From: Massariosphaeria phaeospora
Taxonomy: Eukaryota > Ascomycota > Dothideomycetes > Pleosporales
Length of the DNA: 64,000 nt
Direction of reading: 5' to 3'
Assembly: GCA_011032825.1 (NCBI GenBank)
Contig: JAADJZ010000009.1
Location: forward strand, 992,001-1,056,000
In this document: positions 10,001-20,907 of the stretch, in pieces
Layout: each line of letters starts with the position of its first letter
Numbering within the stretch: position 1 is the stretch's first letter
Program-made: the position numbers and the translations under genes
The notes under the pieces: model-generated
Database searches by the model: none
What the model saw: the letters and a program-made list of their open reading frames with translations, nothing else
What the model was told of the DNA's origin: nothing

Positions 10001-13000
10001 CAAAAATGTCTAAGTATTTGTATAGTGCTTTGTTAATTAAGGCCTAAAACGTAGCTAGAGCATTAGTTAGTTTAAATAGCATAACCTAGTACTCGTAGAG
10101 TTTATATCGAGTTTTGAAAGCTGTTAACTATTCGTGCTTTTTTGCAATTTTAATGCGATAGTATCTGTCTCGTACGTTAAGTTTTGTAATTTATTTTACT
10201 TTTTAAAGTCTATTTATAAGCTTTTAAATAAGCGGTAGTAGGTATTAGTTTTTTTGTGTAACGTTGTTAAGCTGTTGATAGTCTACGCATAGTTTTAATT
10301 TTTTGTTTTTCTTTAGTACAAACAATATTAGCGAAGCTATTAAGCTTTCGCTTAGTTGTATATATTCTTGTTAGATATTTCTTTAAATGTATTTTTTTAA
10401 TTTTTTCTGCTAGTTGTAAGTTAGAAGATACATTAGTTTTAGTTGCAATTTTGTTTCTTTCTTAAAGATAATTTTGTAATTCTATTTTTAGTAGTTTGCT
10501 AGGTCGTGCTTTTTGCTTTTTTTAAAAAAGCTTTTAAACTCTATTTAGTATTTAGTAGAAAAGTTTTTAAACTTTTTTTTTTGTTTTTTTAGAAAGTTGA
10601 ATTGCGGTTTGCTTGTTTCTAAAAGCGCGACTTGTTGTATCTATATAACTTTTATCTACTAAGAGTTTTTTTTACAGATTCTCGCGATCTTGCAAAGTAA
10701 AATTAAACTAATTCTTTCGTTCTTAGGTAAGCTCTAAATTGTTAAACTATTTTGTAGTACTATAGCAACTTTCTTTCTAAGCCTTCGGCTGCGTATTGTT
10801 TTGTTTTTTTAATTAATATTAAAGTTGTGTTGTCGTAGCTAGTCGTACCTAATATACATGTTGAAACTTTTAAAGTTTATAATATTAATACACTGTTGGT
10901 GCCTAATGCTCGTAACTTTTAACTTAACTTTCTAAGTTTCTAAGTTAATTAAACTGTTTTTATATTCTAGTAGTTGTCTGTTAGCTAACACTATTTGTAT
11001 TAGTTAATTCTTAACTTAGTAAAGTATTCTGTTTTTTTTTACCTATTCTAGGGAAACTAATATCTAGGCAGCTTTGCTATCGAGTAGTGCAATAAGCTCT
11101 TAGCCTACGACTTTCGCTTTTACTTTTATGTAATTTTGTTTTGGTTGCGTTTTTTGTACGCTTTGTACAGTTGTGCTAAAAGTACTTATACTATTCTAAC
11201 CGTAGGTCTAGTAGCCCGCTAGTTTTTTGCTAAAAAAGCTTTTAAAGCTTGTTCTTTTAGAATGTTTTATTGCTCGTAGTAGTTGCACTTGCTAGCGAAG
11301 CATTCTTAAAGCTTTAGAAACTTGTTGTAGTTTTAGTTTTTAAGATTTTATCTAGTTGCATTTTTCTATAGCTTATAAATAGTGCATTTTGTAGTGCAAA
11401 AAAGCTATCGTACTGCTAAACACGTATCGTAGTTTTTTATACATAATTCGTTGTTGCATTTTAAGTAGTTCTTGTTTTTTAGACTTATAGGCTACTATCT
11501 TGTAATATGCTTGCAGAACTAGTGTATTTGACATTTTTTGTTGTAACACTACGCCTATTTGCAGCTGCTATTGTAGTTTTTAAACTAATTGTTGTAGTTA
11601 TGTACGTAACATTTTGTTACTGTACATTTGCTATCTTTGAGTAAAACGTGTAATAGTAAGCTTAGCTATTGTTGCGCAAGAATTTTATTGTCTGCGTAGT
11701 ATACACAGTTCTTTTCGTTGCACTAGTGCCAAAGTAGGTTTTTGTAATTATTTTAATCCGCGAACTGTATTTTTTTTTTATTAGCTTTTGTTGTGCTATT
11801 GCTGCGTTTGCGACTTTTTATTTTTGTAGTTTTTTAATTTAAAGCGTATAAAACTTGTTTTTGCAATACTAAGCAATGTAGGTTTTTTAGCTGCACATCT
11901 AGCATTCGTAGTTCTATAGCTATTCGTTGATTTTTTAAACTTGTAAAGTTAATAGTTCTTTGTTGTTTTTGTTTGTTAGCTTCGTAACGTTTTCAAGACT
12001 TTCTATTCAAATCTAATTGTTTTTTAATTTTTTAAAGTTTTTTGGGTATAGTGTAGCTACTTGCTGTAGCTACACTATAGCAATAGTAGCAGCTTACGCG
12101 CTTACTACTTTCTATTGTATTTTTAAGCAGTTTTTACAAAAGTGTTTGTTTTTGCTGCATTAAAAGCATACTTTATTATTGTAACGTCTCTAGCGTTTTT
12201 TTTTTGACAATTTGTCTTTAAAGTTTTGTTTTGTCGAAGTAGCGTTTTTCTTGTTAAACTACTTTTGTAGTAGTTTATTGTTCTAAACTCGTTCAACGCT
12301 GTCGATGTCTATTAGATTATAGTAATAGGTTTTTTTAATCGTAGCTACTAGGCGTATGTATAGTTTGATAGTAAACTTGCGTTTTTACTATTGTTGCTAT
12401 AGTTAGTTATTAATTTGTACCGCAGTTTTAATTAACTTTCTAAGTTTCTTAAGTTTTTTGTTTTAACTAATTTTATTTTTTACATGTTTTTTTAGTTCTG
12501 CGTAGTAGAACTTGCATAAGCTTTATTTTTTTACGTTATTTACTTTAGCTTAAATTTTTTTAAACTTAATTGTATATTCACTTGCAGATTTTTTTTGTTG
12601 TAGTAGTTTAAGTTTGTTTATTGCTTATTGTGTTTTGTTTACTTTCTTGTAAATTGTATAAAGCTTTTTTTTAAACAATTTTTAGTTTTTAAAGATGCGT
12701 TGCGTGTTTTGCTTTATTTCTTGCTTGCTATTGCTTTTAACATAGTTGTTTGCGTATAGCTAAAACTACTTTGCTACGTTGTTCTTTATGTGCATTTTAG
12801 CTGCAAAGATTTTGTTTTATTTTGTAAAAAAGCTTGTTGCATAGTAACAGCAGTAGAGGTTAATGTTCGTAAAAAATAATTGTAGTGTTTTTTTTTTTTT
12901 GCTATATTTCTCTAGGAACGGTGCTTTTGCAGCACTACTAGTTTTTTAACTCTTTAAAATTGCTACTGTTTTTAATAGTTCGCTAATCTGCTCGCTTATT

Positions 13001-13100
13001 TATTCTATCTAGTTAGCTTGCTTTGCTAGTACTATTGCTGCGGTGCGTGCTAGTGCTTCGGCGCTGCTACTACTTAAGCTTGCTAAAGTTGTTATATTGT
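7020..13100 (-). pseudogene. Gag-Pol polyprotein remnant (Gag, RT, RNase H, integrase)
   Basis: On the minus strand 12168-12127 reads CFxCSKNKHFCKNC, a CCHC zinc knuckle of Gag. Around 10500-9700 lies reverse transcriptase, with AYLDNVLIYS in place of AYLDDVLIYS (YLDN at 9992-9981), so the second catalytic Asp codon has become Asn. RNase H follows (9549-9190, ETNALDYALEAIL where ETDASDYALGAIL is usual). Next is an integrase zinc finger (about 8985-8815, ending SNCLDCFKNRPKRHK). Stops occur throughout. The plus-strand frame at 7167-7415 has no independent support. Confidence 0.8.
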
Positions 13101-13128
13101 TTTAGTTTCAAACTTAAAGTAGTTAAAG

Positions 13129-13629
13129 TATTATTAGAAGTGTTCTCTTACTAAAGGTACGAGTTATTAAACTCAAAGATTCTGCCTAAGAAATTGTTCT
13201 GTGTTTAGAAAGCTTAATAACAACAAAAAAACAATTTCAATTTTATTTTGAATAGAATAACAAAGTAACAATTTGTTGCCTATAGATTCAATCTATGTAT
13301 AAAATGTACTTAAGAGAGTTAACTACAAAAAATCTAAATTGTAAAGAAAATTCTGCTAATCTATATAGTTCTTTAATTCTTTGCTAAAAGCGTTTTGCTT
13401 TGCTTGCTACGTTTTGCTACGCCGTAGCACTCGTAGCGCTCGTAGCAACCGCTGCTTAGTGTGCTACGTGCTAAAACCTCGTAGCACTCGTAGCGCATTA
13501 CGTAATCTTTGCTAACCTAATTCTGCTTTGCGCGTTGCTGTACTTTTGTTTTGCAAACTTGCAAGCTCTAACAACTTTTCTACGTCGTTGCTTAGTCTAC
13601 GATACCTAGTATCGTTTCTATTTGTAACA
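13129..13629 (-). repeat. 5' LTR of the Ty3/gypsy element
   Basis: 501 bp, direct repeat of 6500-7000, followed immediately by the TTACT target duplication. Its first bases read TATTATTAG against TGTTATTAG in the other copy, a G-to-A change of the RIP type. Confidence 0.9.
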
Positions 13630-13634
13630 TTACT

Positions 13635-14067
13635 TTTTCTTAAAGAAGTTTTGGCATCTACGGAAGCGTTTCTAAAAGCAGCTCTAGATTAAAAAAGTTA
13701 GCGAGAATTAATAAAAGATTTGTAGTAAAAAGCAGCGTTGTTGTACGCAATTAAGTTTGCAATATACAAGCAAATTAGCCTACGTTTTACTTTAGGTTAA
13801 TTGGATAATTAATAACGTAATAGCTCTACTTTTGCGAGAATACTAAAGCCTGCTATAATTATAAATAAAAAGCATTTTTTTACTAAATTTTTTATTTTTT
13901 TTATTTTTCACTTTTAAACTAACGTATTCTACTATTACTTTAGCTAGCTTATTACTTTAGCTAAAAAAGCTTAGTAGTACTAACTTCTTTATTAACGTAA
14001 CATGCTTTAACAACAAAACGCGTAGCTATTTAATTAAGAAAGTAGAATTTAGCTTGCTTTTTATGCC
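13635..14067. other. AT-rich DNA between the retrotransposon and Fot1-like copy C1
   Basis: A short stretch (about 13640-13830) has the codon-like texture of a decayed reading frame (EAFLKAAL, LLYAIKFAIYKQ), but I cannot assign it to a family. No repeat partner was found. Confidence 0.35.
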
Positions 14068-15920
14068 TAACGTAATTTACTACCGAAAGCAACAAACTAT
14101 CGAAAGCAACAAAATCTACTAAAGCTACTACTTCTTTTATTATCTTGTTATACTTTAACTAAACAACGCGTTATTACAGCAAAATAAAAAAAAGCTTTAA
14201 ATTGCCTTTGCAGCTTTTTAAGCTAGCTAATTCTAAAGCTATTAAACTACTGCTGCTGCTTTTAACGTTAATTACTATACTCTTTTTAAACGCGCTAAAG
14301 AAACTTTATTTTGCTTTAAATTACTTGCTAACAGCTATAAGCTTACAGCAACTAAAGAGCAAACAATTGTCTAATATATACTTAACTTTAATTTGCAAGA
14401 ATTCGCGCTCTAGCTGTGTAAAGTAGTAGATATAGCTAATAAAATGCTAGGTGTGCGTAGTAAAGAGCTAGTTAGCAAACACTAAGCTAAAAATTCGTAA
14501 CGCGTTTAGATTAGCTTAAAATAGCGTTTAATTAAGCTAAGAATAAGCAAAGAATACTTTAAAAAGATCTAGAAATAATTAGCGCGTAGTTTAAGCTAGT
14601 AAAGAACACTAAAGCTAAGTACAGCGTTTACAACAACGACGTGCACAACTTTAACAAAACTAGCTTTTAAATAAGCGTAATTAGCTCTATAAAAGTTGTT
14701 ACAAGCTTTTAAAAACGTACTCAACTTAATTTTATCTAGCTAAGCGATTAAGAGTAAGTAATAGTTATCTAAAGCATTTGCGCCGCAAAGTACGCAATTC
14801 TGCTATTTATTGTCTACAAAAAGCGCGTTTACATTTTAGCATAGTACAAAAAGAACTTTATACCTAGCAATTAAAAGCTTTTAGTTTTTAAGAATAGCTA
14901 AACAAACAACGCTTTTAGTTTTAAATAGTTAAAGCACTTTAACGCGCATACAAAAGCGCGTTAAGTAGAAAAGTATTAGCTACTTATTCTAGACAACTAT
15001 AAGAGCTACTAATTTTAGAATTTTAAAAACTATTGCTTTAAAAACAAGATTTTTACGCTTTGCATGCTAGCTTATTTATTTTATATTCTTTAGCTGCTAG
15101 ATGTAGTCTGCTTTTTGCTGCTAAAGCTAAAGTACTTTTAACGCATTTGAAACTTAGCGCGCTAGCGCGTTTGCTATATTAACAAAAAAAGCTTTCTGCT
15201 AGCCTTTAGAAGCGCGTTTTTTAAAGTGTTTATAACAAAGAACTGCAAGAAAGCTTTTAAAGTTTTAAAGCTAGTTTTTATTAACGCGTAGGTAGTTTTT
15301 AATTGTTTTAAAGTACAACTATGTACTCTACTACTACCTTTTGCACTAAAAACGCCGTAGCAGTTAAAAACTTTAAGCAATACGCTTAAATTTAAATTGC
15401 AATTAAAGCTAGTACGCGATTTTATTACTAGATTGCTAACTTTAGCGCAAAGCAGCTTCTTCTAGCTTGTAAAAGAAACTAAATTAATGCTATATTAGAA
15501 CGCGCTTAAGGACTACTATATTAAAAAGCTTAAAAATTAATTAGCAAAGATAACTAAGCGGAAATTGCGCAAACAGAAGCGAATTTAAACAGGTAGTATA
15601 ATAGAGTATAGTAACGAATTAGCGCAAATAGCTGCTAAAGCGTTTACAGCGCTTTAGCTATTAAAAAAAGCGCGTAGTAAAGAAAGTTAAAAAGAAAGCA
15701 CAACTAGCTCTACGGCGCTGTAGAAATTGTAGTAATACAAAACACAATGCTCGAACTTGCTAAAAGAATACAAAAAAAGCTTTTAAATTAGATGCTAGCA
15801 CAACGTACGCAAGCTTTTTGTTTAATAGCGATAAAATTAAAAATGCGTAACATAAGTTAGTGCTGCTAAGCTTTTTTATTGCTTTTAGTAGTTTGTTGCT
15901 TTTGGTAGTAAATTACGTTA
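14068..15920 (+). mobile_element. Fot1/pogo-like transposon family C, copy C1
   Basis: 1853 bp bounded by inverted repeats: TAACGTAATTTACTACC then GAAAGCAACAAA on the left, the inverse with one change (AAAAGCAACAAA) on the right ending at 15920. Inside is a plus-strand transposase remnant (about 14160-15840) homologous to that of C3. Readable blocks correspond to KLTATKEQTIV, to a VHNFNKTSF block where fungal DDE_1 transposases have VHNFDETGF, and to VISSIKVVTS. Stops are very frequent. The open frame at 14202-14426 is out of frame with the transposase and is not a gene. Confidence 0.85.
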
Positions 15921-15989
15921 TACTATATGCTAATTTTAAAGCTTTTACTACGCTGCTAAAGTATTTAGCATACTTTTTTTAACTTTAAC

Positions 15990-16920
15990 TAACGTAATCT
16001 ACTACTAAGCAGCTTAAACTACTAAGCAGCTTCAACTACTAAGCAGCTCAAAATTTCTTAGCATGAATTTCTAGGTTTAAAGCTTAATAACTCTTGTAAT
16101 ATAGAAGCTCGATAAATAATTTTTATACTATTTTAAAGCGCTTGTTTAGCTTTTTAAAATAGACTAAAAATACTAATAGTACTTTAGGTAATACAAACTC
16201 TATTATAGTTTTTAGAAATCTACTTCGCTTAAGCTTTATACCTAGTATCTAGTACTTAACTACTATAATAAATAGTAATACTTTTTAAGTAGTATTTTTA
16301 TTTACTTATGTAGCTTTTCGTAAAGTTCTATAGTATTTAGCTAAGAGTTAAAAAATAAAAATAAAGTTACAGTTTATATACAAACTTAAGAGATTTAGAA
16401 TAATATTACTATCTATACTAATAAATATTTATTACTTTTTAAGCTATATTAAGTTTTATTCTATTAACTACTAAAGTACTAAGTAGTTTTATTATAGGTT
16501 ATATAAGTTATATATAGATATTTTCTCTAGTAAATTTTAGAAATACTAGCTAACTTCTAAGTACTATACTATTTTTGAATTTAAGCTATACGCTATAAAT
16601 TTTTTTTAAAACTATAACAAAAGCTATATAGATTAGTACTAAAGAGTATTACTATTTATTATAGTAGTTAAGTACTAGATACTAGGTATAAAGCTTAAGC
16701 GAAGTAGATTTCTAAAAACTATAATAGAGTTTGTATTACCTAAAGTACTATTAGTATTTTTAGTCTATTTTAAAAAGCTAAACAAGCGCTTTAAAATAGT
16801 ATAAAAATTATTTATCGAGCTTCTATATTACAAGAGTTATTAAGCTTTAAACCTAGAAATTCATGCTAAGAAATTTTGAGCTGCTTAGTAGTTTAAGCTG
16901 CTTAGTAGTAGATTACGTTA
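15990..16920. mobile_element. Foldback element with arms of about 280 bp
   Basis: 931 bp. The left arm (TAACGTAATCTACTACTAAGC... through ...CTACTATAATAAATAGTAATA) recurs essentially exactly in inverted orientation at the right end (...GCTTAGTAGTAGATTACGTTA). The left arm also repeats ACTAAGCAGCTT-type units. The terminal TAACGTAATCTACTAC is the same as the end of the Fot1-like family C, so it is probably a non-autonomous element moved by that transposase. It has no coding capacity. Confidence 0.85.
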
Positions 16921-16959
16921 ACTAATACAATAGAATTACGCACATTTTTAAAAAACGTA

Positions 16960-18553
16960 ATAGCTAACAAAAGCTTACTACGACTAAAGAGCAAACAATT
17001 GTCTAATATATTCTTAACTTTAATTTGCAAGAATTCGCGCTTTAGCTGTGCAAAGTAGTAGATATAGCTAATAAAATACTAAGTATGCGTAGTAGCGAGC
17101 TAGTTAGTAAATACTAAGCTAAGCGCTTTGTAACGCGCTTAGATAAGCTTAAAATAGCTTTTAATTAAGCAAAAAATAAGTAGAGAATACTCTAAAAGAT
17201 TCTAGAAATAATTAGCGCGTAGTTTAAGCTAGTAGAGAAAACTAAAGCTAAGTACAGCGTTTACAACGACAATGTGCACAACTTTAACAAAACTAGCTTT
17301 TAAATAAACGTAATTAGCTTTATAAAAGTTGTTACAAGCGCAAAAAAACGCGCTTGTTTTAAGCTAGTTTAGCTAAGCAACCGCAAGTAGGTTATAGAAA
17401 TTCAAAGTATCTACGCTACTAAGTATGCAATTTTGCTTTTTATTATTTACAAAAAACGCGTTTACATTTTAGCGTAGTACAAGAAAGCTTTAATACTACG
17501 CAATTAAAAGCTTTTAGTATTAAACAAATAGCTAAACAAACAACGCGCTAGGTTTAAACTAGTTAAAGCACTTTAACGCGCATACAAAAACGCGCTAAGT
17601 AGAAGTATACTAGCTACTTATTCTAAATAGCTATAAAAGCTACTTTAACTAGAATTTTAAAAACTACTGCTTTAAAAATAAAATTTTAACTTTTTGTATA
17701 CTTTTTTACTTATTGCACATTCTTTAGCTACTTAACGTAGTTTGCTTTTTGCTACTAAAGCGTAAGTACTTTTAGCGCGTTAGAAACTTAGCACGCTAAC
17801 GCGTTTTCTATATTAACAAAAAAAGCTTTTTTTTAGCTTTTAAAAACGCGTTTTTTGACGTGTTTACAAAGAAAAACTATTAAAAAGCTTTTAAAGTATT
17901 AGAGCTACTTTCTATTAACGCGCAAGTTGTGTTAAATTGCTTTAAAGTATAGCTGCGTACTCTACTAGCACTTTTACTATAAAAAACGCTATAGTAGTTA
18001 AAAACACTAAGCAATACTTACGAGTTTAGATTTTAGTTAAAGCTTGTACAAAAGTTTTTTACTTAGTTGCTTGTTATAGTTTAGGCTAGCTTTTTCTAGC
18101 TTATAAAAAGTAGTAAGCTAATGCTGTACTAAAACGCGCTTTTTGCTGCTCGCAACAAGAAGCTTGAAAAGTAATTAGTAGTAATAACTAAGCGAAAATT
18201 GCGTAAGCGCAAGCATATCTAGCATAGTAGTACAATAGAGTATAATAAAGCAGTAGCTTAAATAGCTGCAAAAGCTTTAGTAGCTACTAAGCAATTAAAA
18301 AAAGCTCGTAGTAGTAGTAATTAAGAAAGAGTTTAACTAGCTTTACGGCGCTGTAGAAACTGTAGAGAAACTAAACACAACGCGCAAACGTACAAAAAAA
18401 ATACAAAGACATTTTCTAAATTAAATATAAACACAACGTACGTAGGCTCTTTGTTTAATAGCAATAAAATTAAAAATGCGTAGCATAAGTTGGTGCTGCC
18501 AAGCATTTTAAATTTACTTAGTAGGTTAATTCGCTTAGTAGTAGAATACGTTA
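16960..18553 (+). mobile_element. Fot1/pogo-like family C, copy C2, 5'-truncated
   Basis: From about 16970 (GACTAAAGAGCAAACAATTGTC) the sequence follows C1 from about 14353 onward in the same orientation, to a right end TAGAATACGTTA at 18553. The first roughly 290 bp of the family are missing; the foldback element lies just upstream instead. The transposase remnant is full of stops. Confidence 0.75.
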
Positions 18554-18625
18554 CTTATTATAATAATATTTATTATAATAATACTTATTATAATACTACT
18601 TTTATTATAATACTACTTTTATTAC
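18554..18625. repeat. AT microsatellite-like spacer between C2 and C3
   Basis: Irregular tandem units of TTATTATAATA and TACTACTTT fill the 72 bp between the facing ends of C2 and C3. Confidence 0.6.
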
Positions 18626-20479
18626 TAACGTATTGAATTACCGAGCTAGCTAGATTACCAAGCTAGCTACTTTTTCTTAGCACAACCAACTTATTTTAAA
18701 AAACATTAAACTAATTGCTATTAAACAAGAAACCTGCGTACGTCGTGCTAGCTCTAGATTTAAAAGCTTTTTTTGTATTTTTTTAGCAAGTTTAGGCATT
18801 GTGCTTTGTATTACTATAGTTTTTACAGCGTCGTAGAGCTAGTTGTGCTTTTTCTTAACTCTTTTTACTACGCGTTTTCTTTAATAGCTAAAGTATTGTA
18901 AACGCTTTAGTAGCTACCTACGCTAATTTGTTACTATACTCTATTGTGCTACTTGTCTAAATTCGCTTCTATTTTCGTAATTTTTTTCTTGTTGCTTTTT
19001 CAATAGTTTTTTTAAAGCTAGAGATTCGATTGCGCATTAGCTTAACTTAATAGGCTATCTAGTAGAACTCTTTAACAAGCTAGTTAACTCTATTCTTTAA
19101 AAATAATAGAAAGAAACTAAGCTTAGTAGTAATAAGCTTTAATTGCGATTCAAATTCAAGCGTATTGCTTAGAGTTTTTAACTGCTACGGCGTTTCTAGT
19201 GCGAAAAGTAGTAGCGAAGTACGTAGCTATACTTTAAAGCAATTAAGTACTACCTACGCATTAATAAAAACTAGCTTTAAAACTTTAAAAGCTTTTTTAC
19301 AGTTCTTTGTTGTAAATACTTTAAAAAAACGCGTTTTTAAAAGCTAGCAAAAAGCTTTTTTTGTTAATATAAAAAACGCGCTAGCGCGCTAAGTTTCAAA
19401 TGCGTTAAAAGTACTTTAGCTTTAGCAGCGAAAAGCAAACTACATCTAGCAGCTAAAGAATATAGAATAAATAAGCTAGTATGCAAAGCGTAAAAATCTT
19501 GTTTTTAAAGCAATTGTTTTTGAAATTCTAAAATTAGTAGCTCTTATAGCTGTTTAAAATAAGTAGCTAATACTTTTTTACCTAACGCGCTTTTGTATGC
19601 GCGTTAAAGTGCTTTAACTATTTAAAACTAAAAGCGTTATTTGTTTAGCTATTTTTAAAAACTAAAAGCTTTTAATTGCTAAGTATAAAGTTTTTTTTGT
19701 ACTATGCTAAAATGTAAACGCGCTTTTTGTAGATAATAAATAGCAAGATTGCGTATCTTGCAGCGCAAATGCTTTAGATAACTATTACTTACTCTTAATC
19801 GCCTAGCTAGATAAAATTAAGTTGAGTACGTTTTTAAAAGCTTGTAACGACTTTTATAGAGCTAATTACGCTTATTTAAAAGCTAGTTTTGTTAAAGTTG
19901 TGCACGTCGTTGTTTTAAACGCTGTACTTAGCTTTAGTATTTTCTACTAGCTTAAACTACGCGCTAATTATCTTTAGATTCTTTTAAAGTATTCTTTGCC
20001 TATTCTTAGCTCAATTAAACGCTATTTTAAGCTAACTTAAACGCGTTACAAATCTCTTAGCCTAGTGTTTGCTAACTAGCTCTTTACTACGCACACTTAG
20101 TACTTTATTAGCTATATCTGCTACTTTACACAGCTAGAGCGCGAATTCTCGCAAATCGAGATTAAGTATATATTAGACAATTGTTTGCTCTTTAGTTGCT
20201 GTAAGCTTATAGCTGTTAGCAAGTAATTTAAAGCAAAATAAAGTTCCTTTGGCGCGTTTAGAAAGAGTATAGTAATTGACGTTAAAAGCAGCAGCAGTAG
20301 CTTAATAGCTTCAGAATTGGCTAGCTTGAAAGGCTGCAAAGGCAATCTAAAGCTTTCTTTCGTTTTGCTGTAATAACGCGTTGTTTAGTTGAGGCATAAC
20401 AAGATAATGAGAGGAGTAGCAGCCTTGGCAGATTTTGTCGCTCTCGGTGGTTTGTCGCTCTCGGTAGTGGATTACGTTA
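18626..20479 (-). mobile_element. Fot1/pogo-like family C, copy C3 (inverted)
   Basis: 1854 bp, inverted relative to C1. The right terminus (5' end of the transposase) reads TAACGTAATCCACTACCGAG on the minus strand, followed by repeats of CGAGAGCGACAAA. The left end begins TAACGTATTGAATTACC. The last 130 bp (about 20350-20479) keep normal GC content and an undamaged-looking start (MPQLNNALLQQNERKL then a stop), whereas the rest is RIPed. The minus-strand frame at 20121-20345 is an out-of-frame shadow. C1 and C3 form a large inverted repeat about 2.7 kb apart. Confidence 0.85.
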
Positions 20480-20907
20480 GTAGTGTTGCAATGCATAGCT
20501 ATAGCGGGTTTGGCGCGTTCTAGCGCGTTTAGTATCAACACGCTGTAGGAATACGGAAAACAGCTGCGCTCCTAAACACAACGGTTCTCTACACCTTTAC
20601 ATACTCAGACTCCACATCAAGGCGTTGGCGGGGGGTGTGCGCGTTCTGGCGGGTTTGGTGGGTGCGCCCGCCCGTTTATCATGCGATCCGGCTTAGTCAG
20701 CGGCAACCAGAAGCCGGCTCCCGTAAGCAGGCTCTCGCCGGATCATCAATCGAACAACAGTCTTCACCTGCACTCTTGATACCACATGTCGGCCTGTCAA
20801 TAGATGGATACTTCGAAACAAACAACGAAGCTCGACACGAAGACCTTTCACTATCTAAAAGTACTTCAGTCCAAGATCTGCCAAAAGTCGCTTCTATCAG
20901 CTGAGAC
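20480..20907. other. Boundary between transposon island and gene-rich DNA
   Basis: Base composition returns to about half GC within this stretch. No supported gene; the small plus-strand frame at 20635-20904 has no recognisable content. It also contains the 3' flank of ACR3. Confidence 0.5.

Larger units (their letters stand above)
6500..13629 (-). mobile_element. Full-length but RIP-inactivated Ty3/gypsy LTR retrotransposon
   Basis: Two 501-bp direct LTRs (6500-7000 and 13129-13629) bound a 7130-bp element. It is flanked by a 5-bp target duplication, TTACT at 6495-6499 and 13630-13634. The element reads on the minus strand. A purine tract (complement of TTATCTCTCTCTTTAAAG, 7001-7018) abuts the 3' LTR. 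Going down in coordinates come a Gag CCHC knuckle, reverse transcriptase, RNase H and then integrase. That RT-RNase H-IN order identifies the Ty3/gypsy (Metaviridae) type rather than copia. The LTRs differ largely by C/T and G/A transitions. Confidence 0.9.

Noticed and set aside
14202..14426. 74-codon Leu-rich frames in C1 (and the matching frame at 20121-20345)
   Set aside because: They are conserved between copies only because the DNA is repeated; the transposase reads in another frame.
15174..15380. Paired open frames at 15174-15380 (-) and 19165-19347 (+)
   Set aside because: Antisense shadows of the same transposase region in C1 and C3.
1000..20000. CRISPR-like array suspected from regularly spaced AT-rich repeats
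   Set aside because: The repeats resolve into LTRs, terminal inverted repeats and MITE arms; there are no uniform direct repeats with unique spacers, and the organism is a eukaryote.
20635..20904. 89-codon frame next to ACR3
   Set aside because: Short, without features, in the boundary region; it could be remnant transposon DNA but no partner was found.
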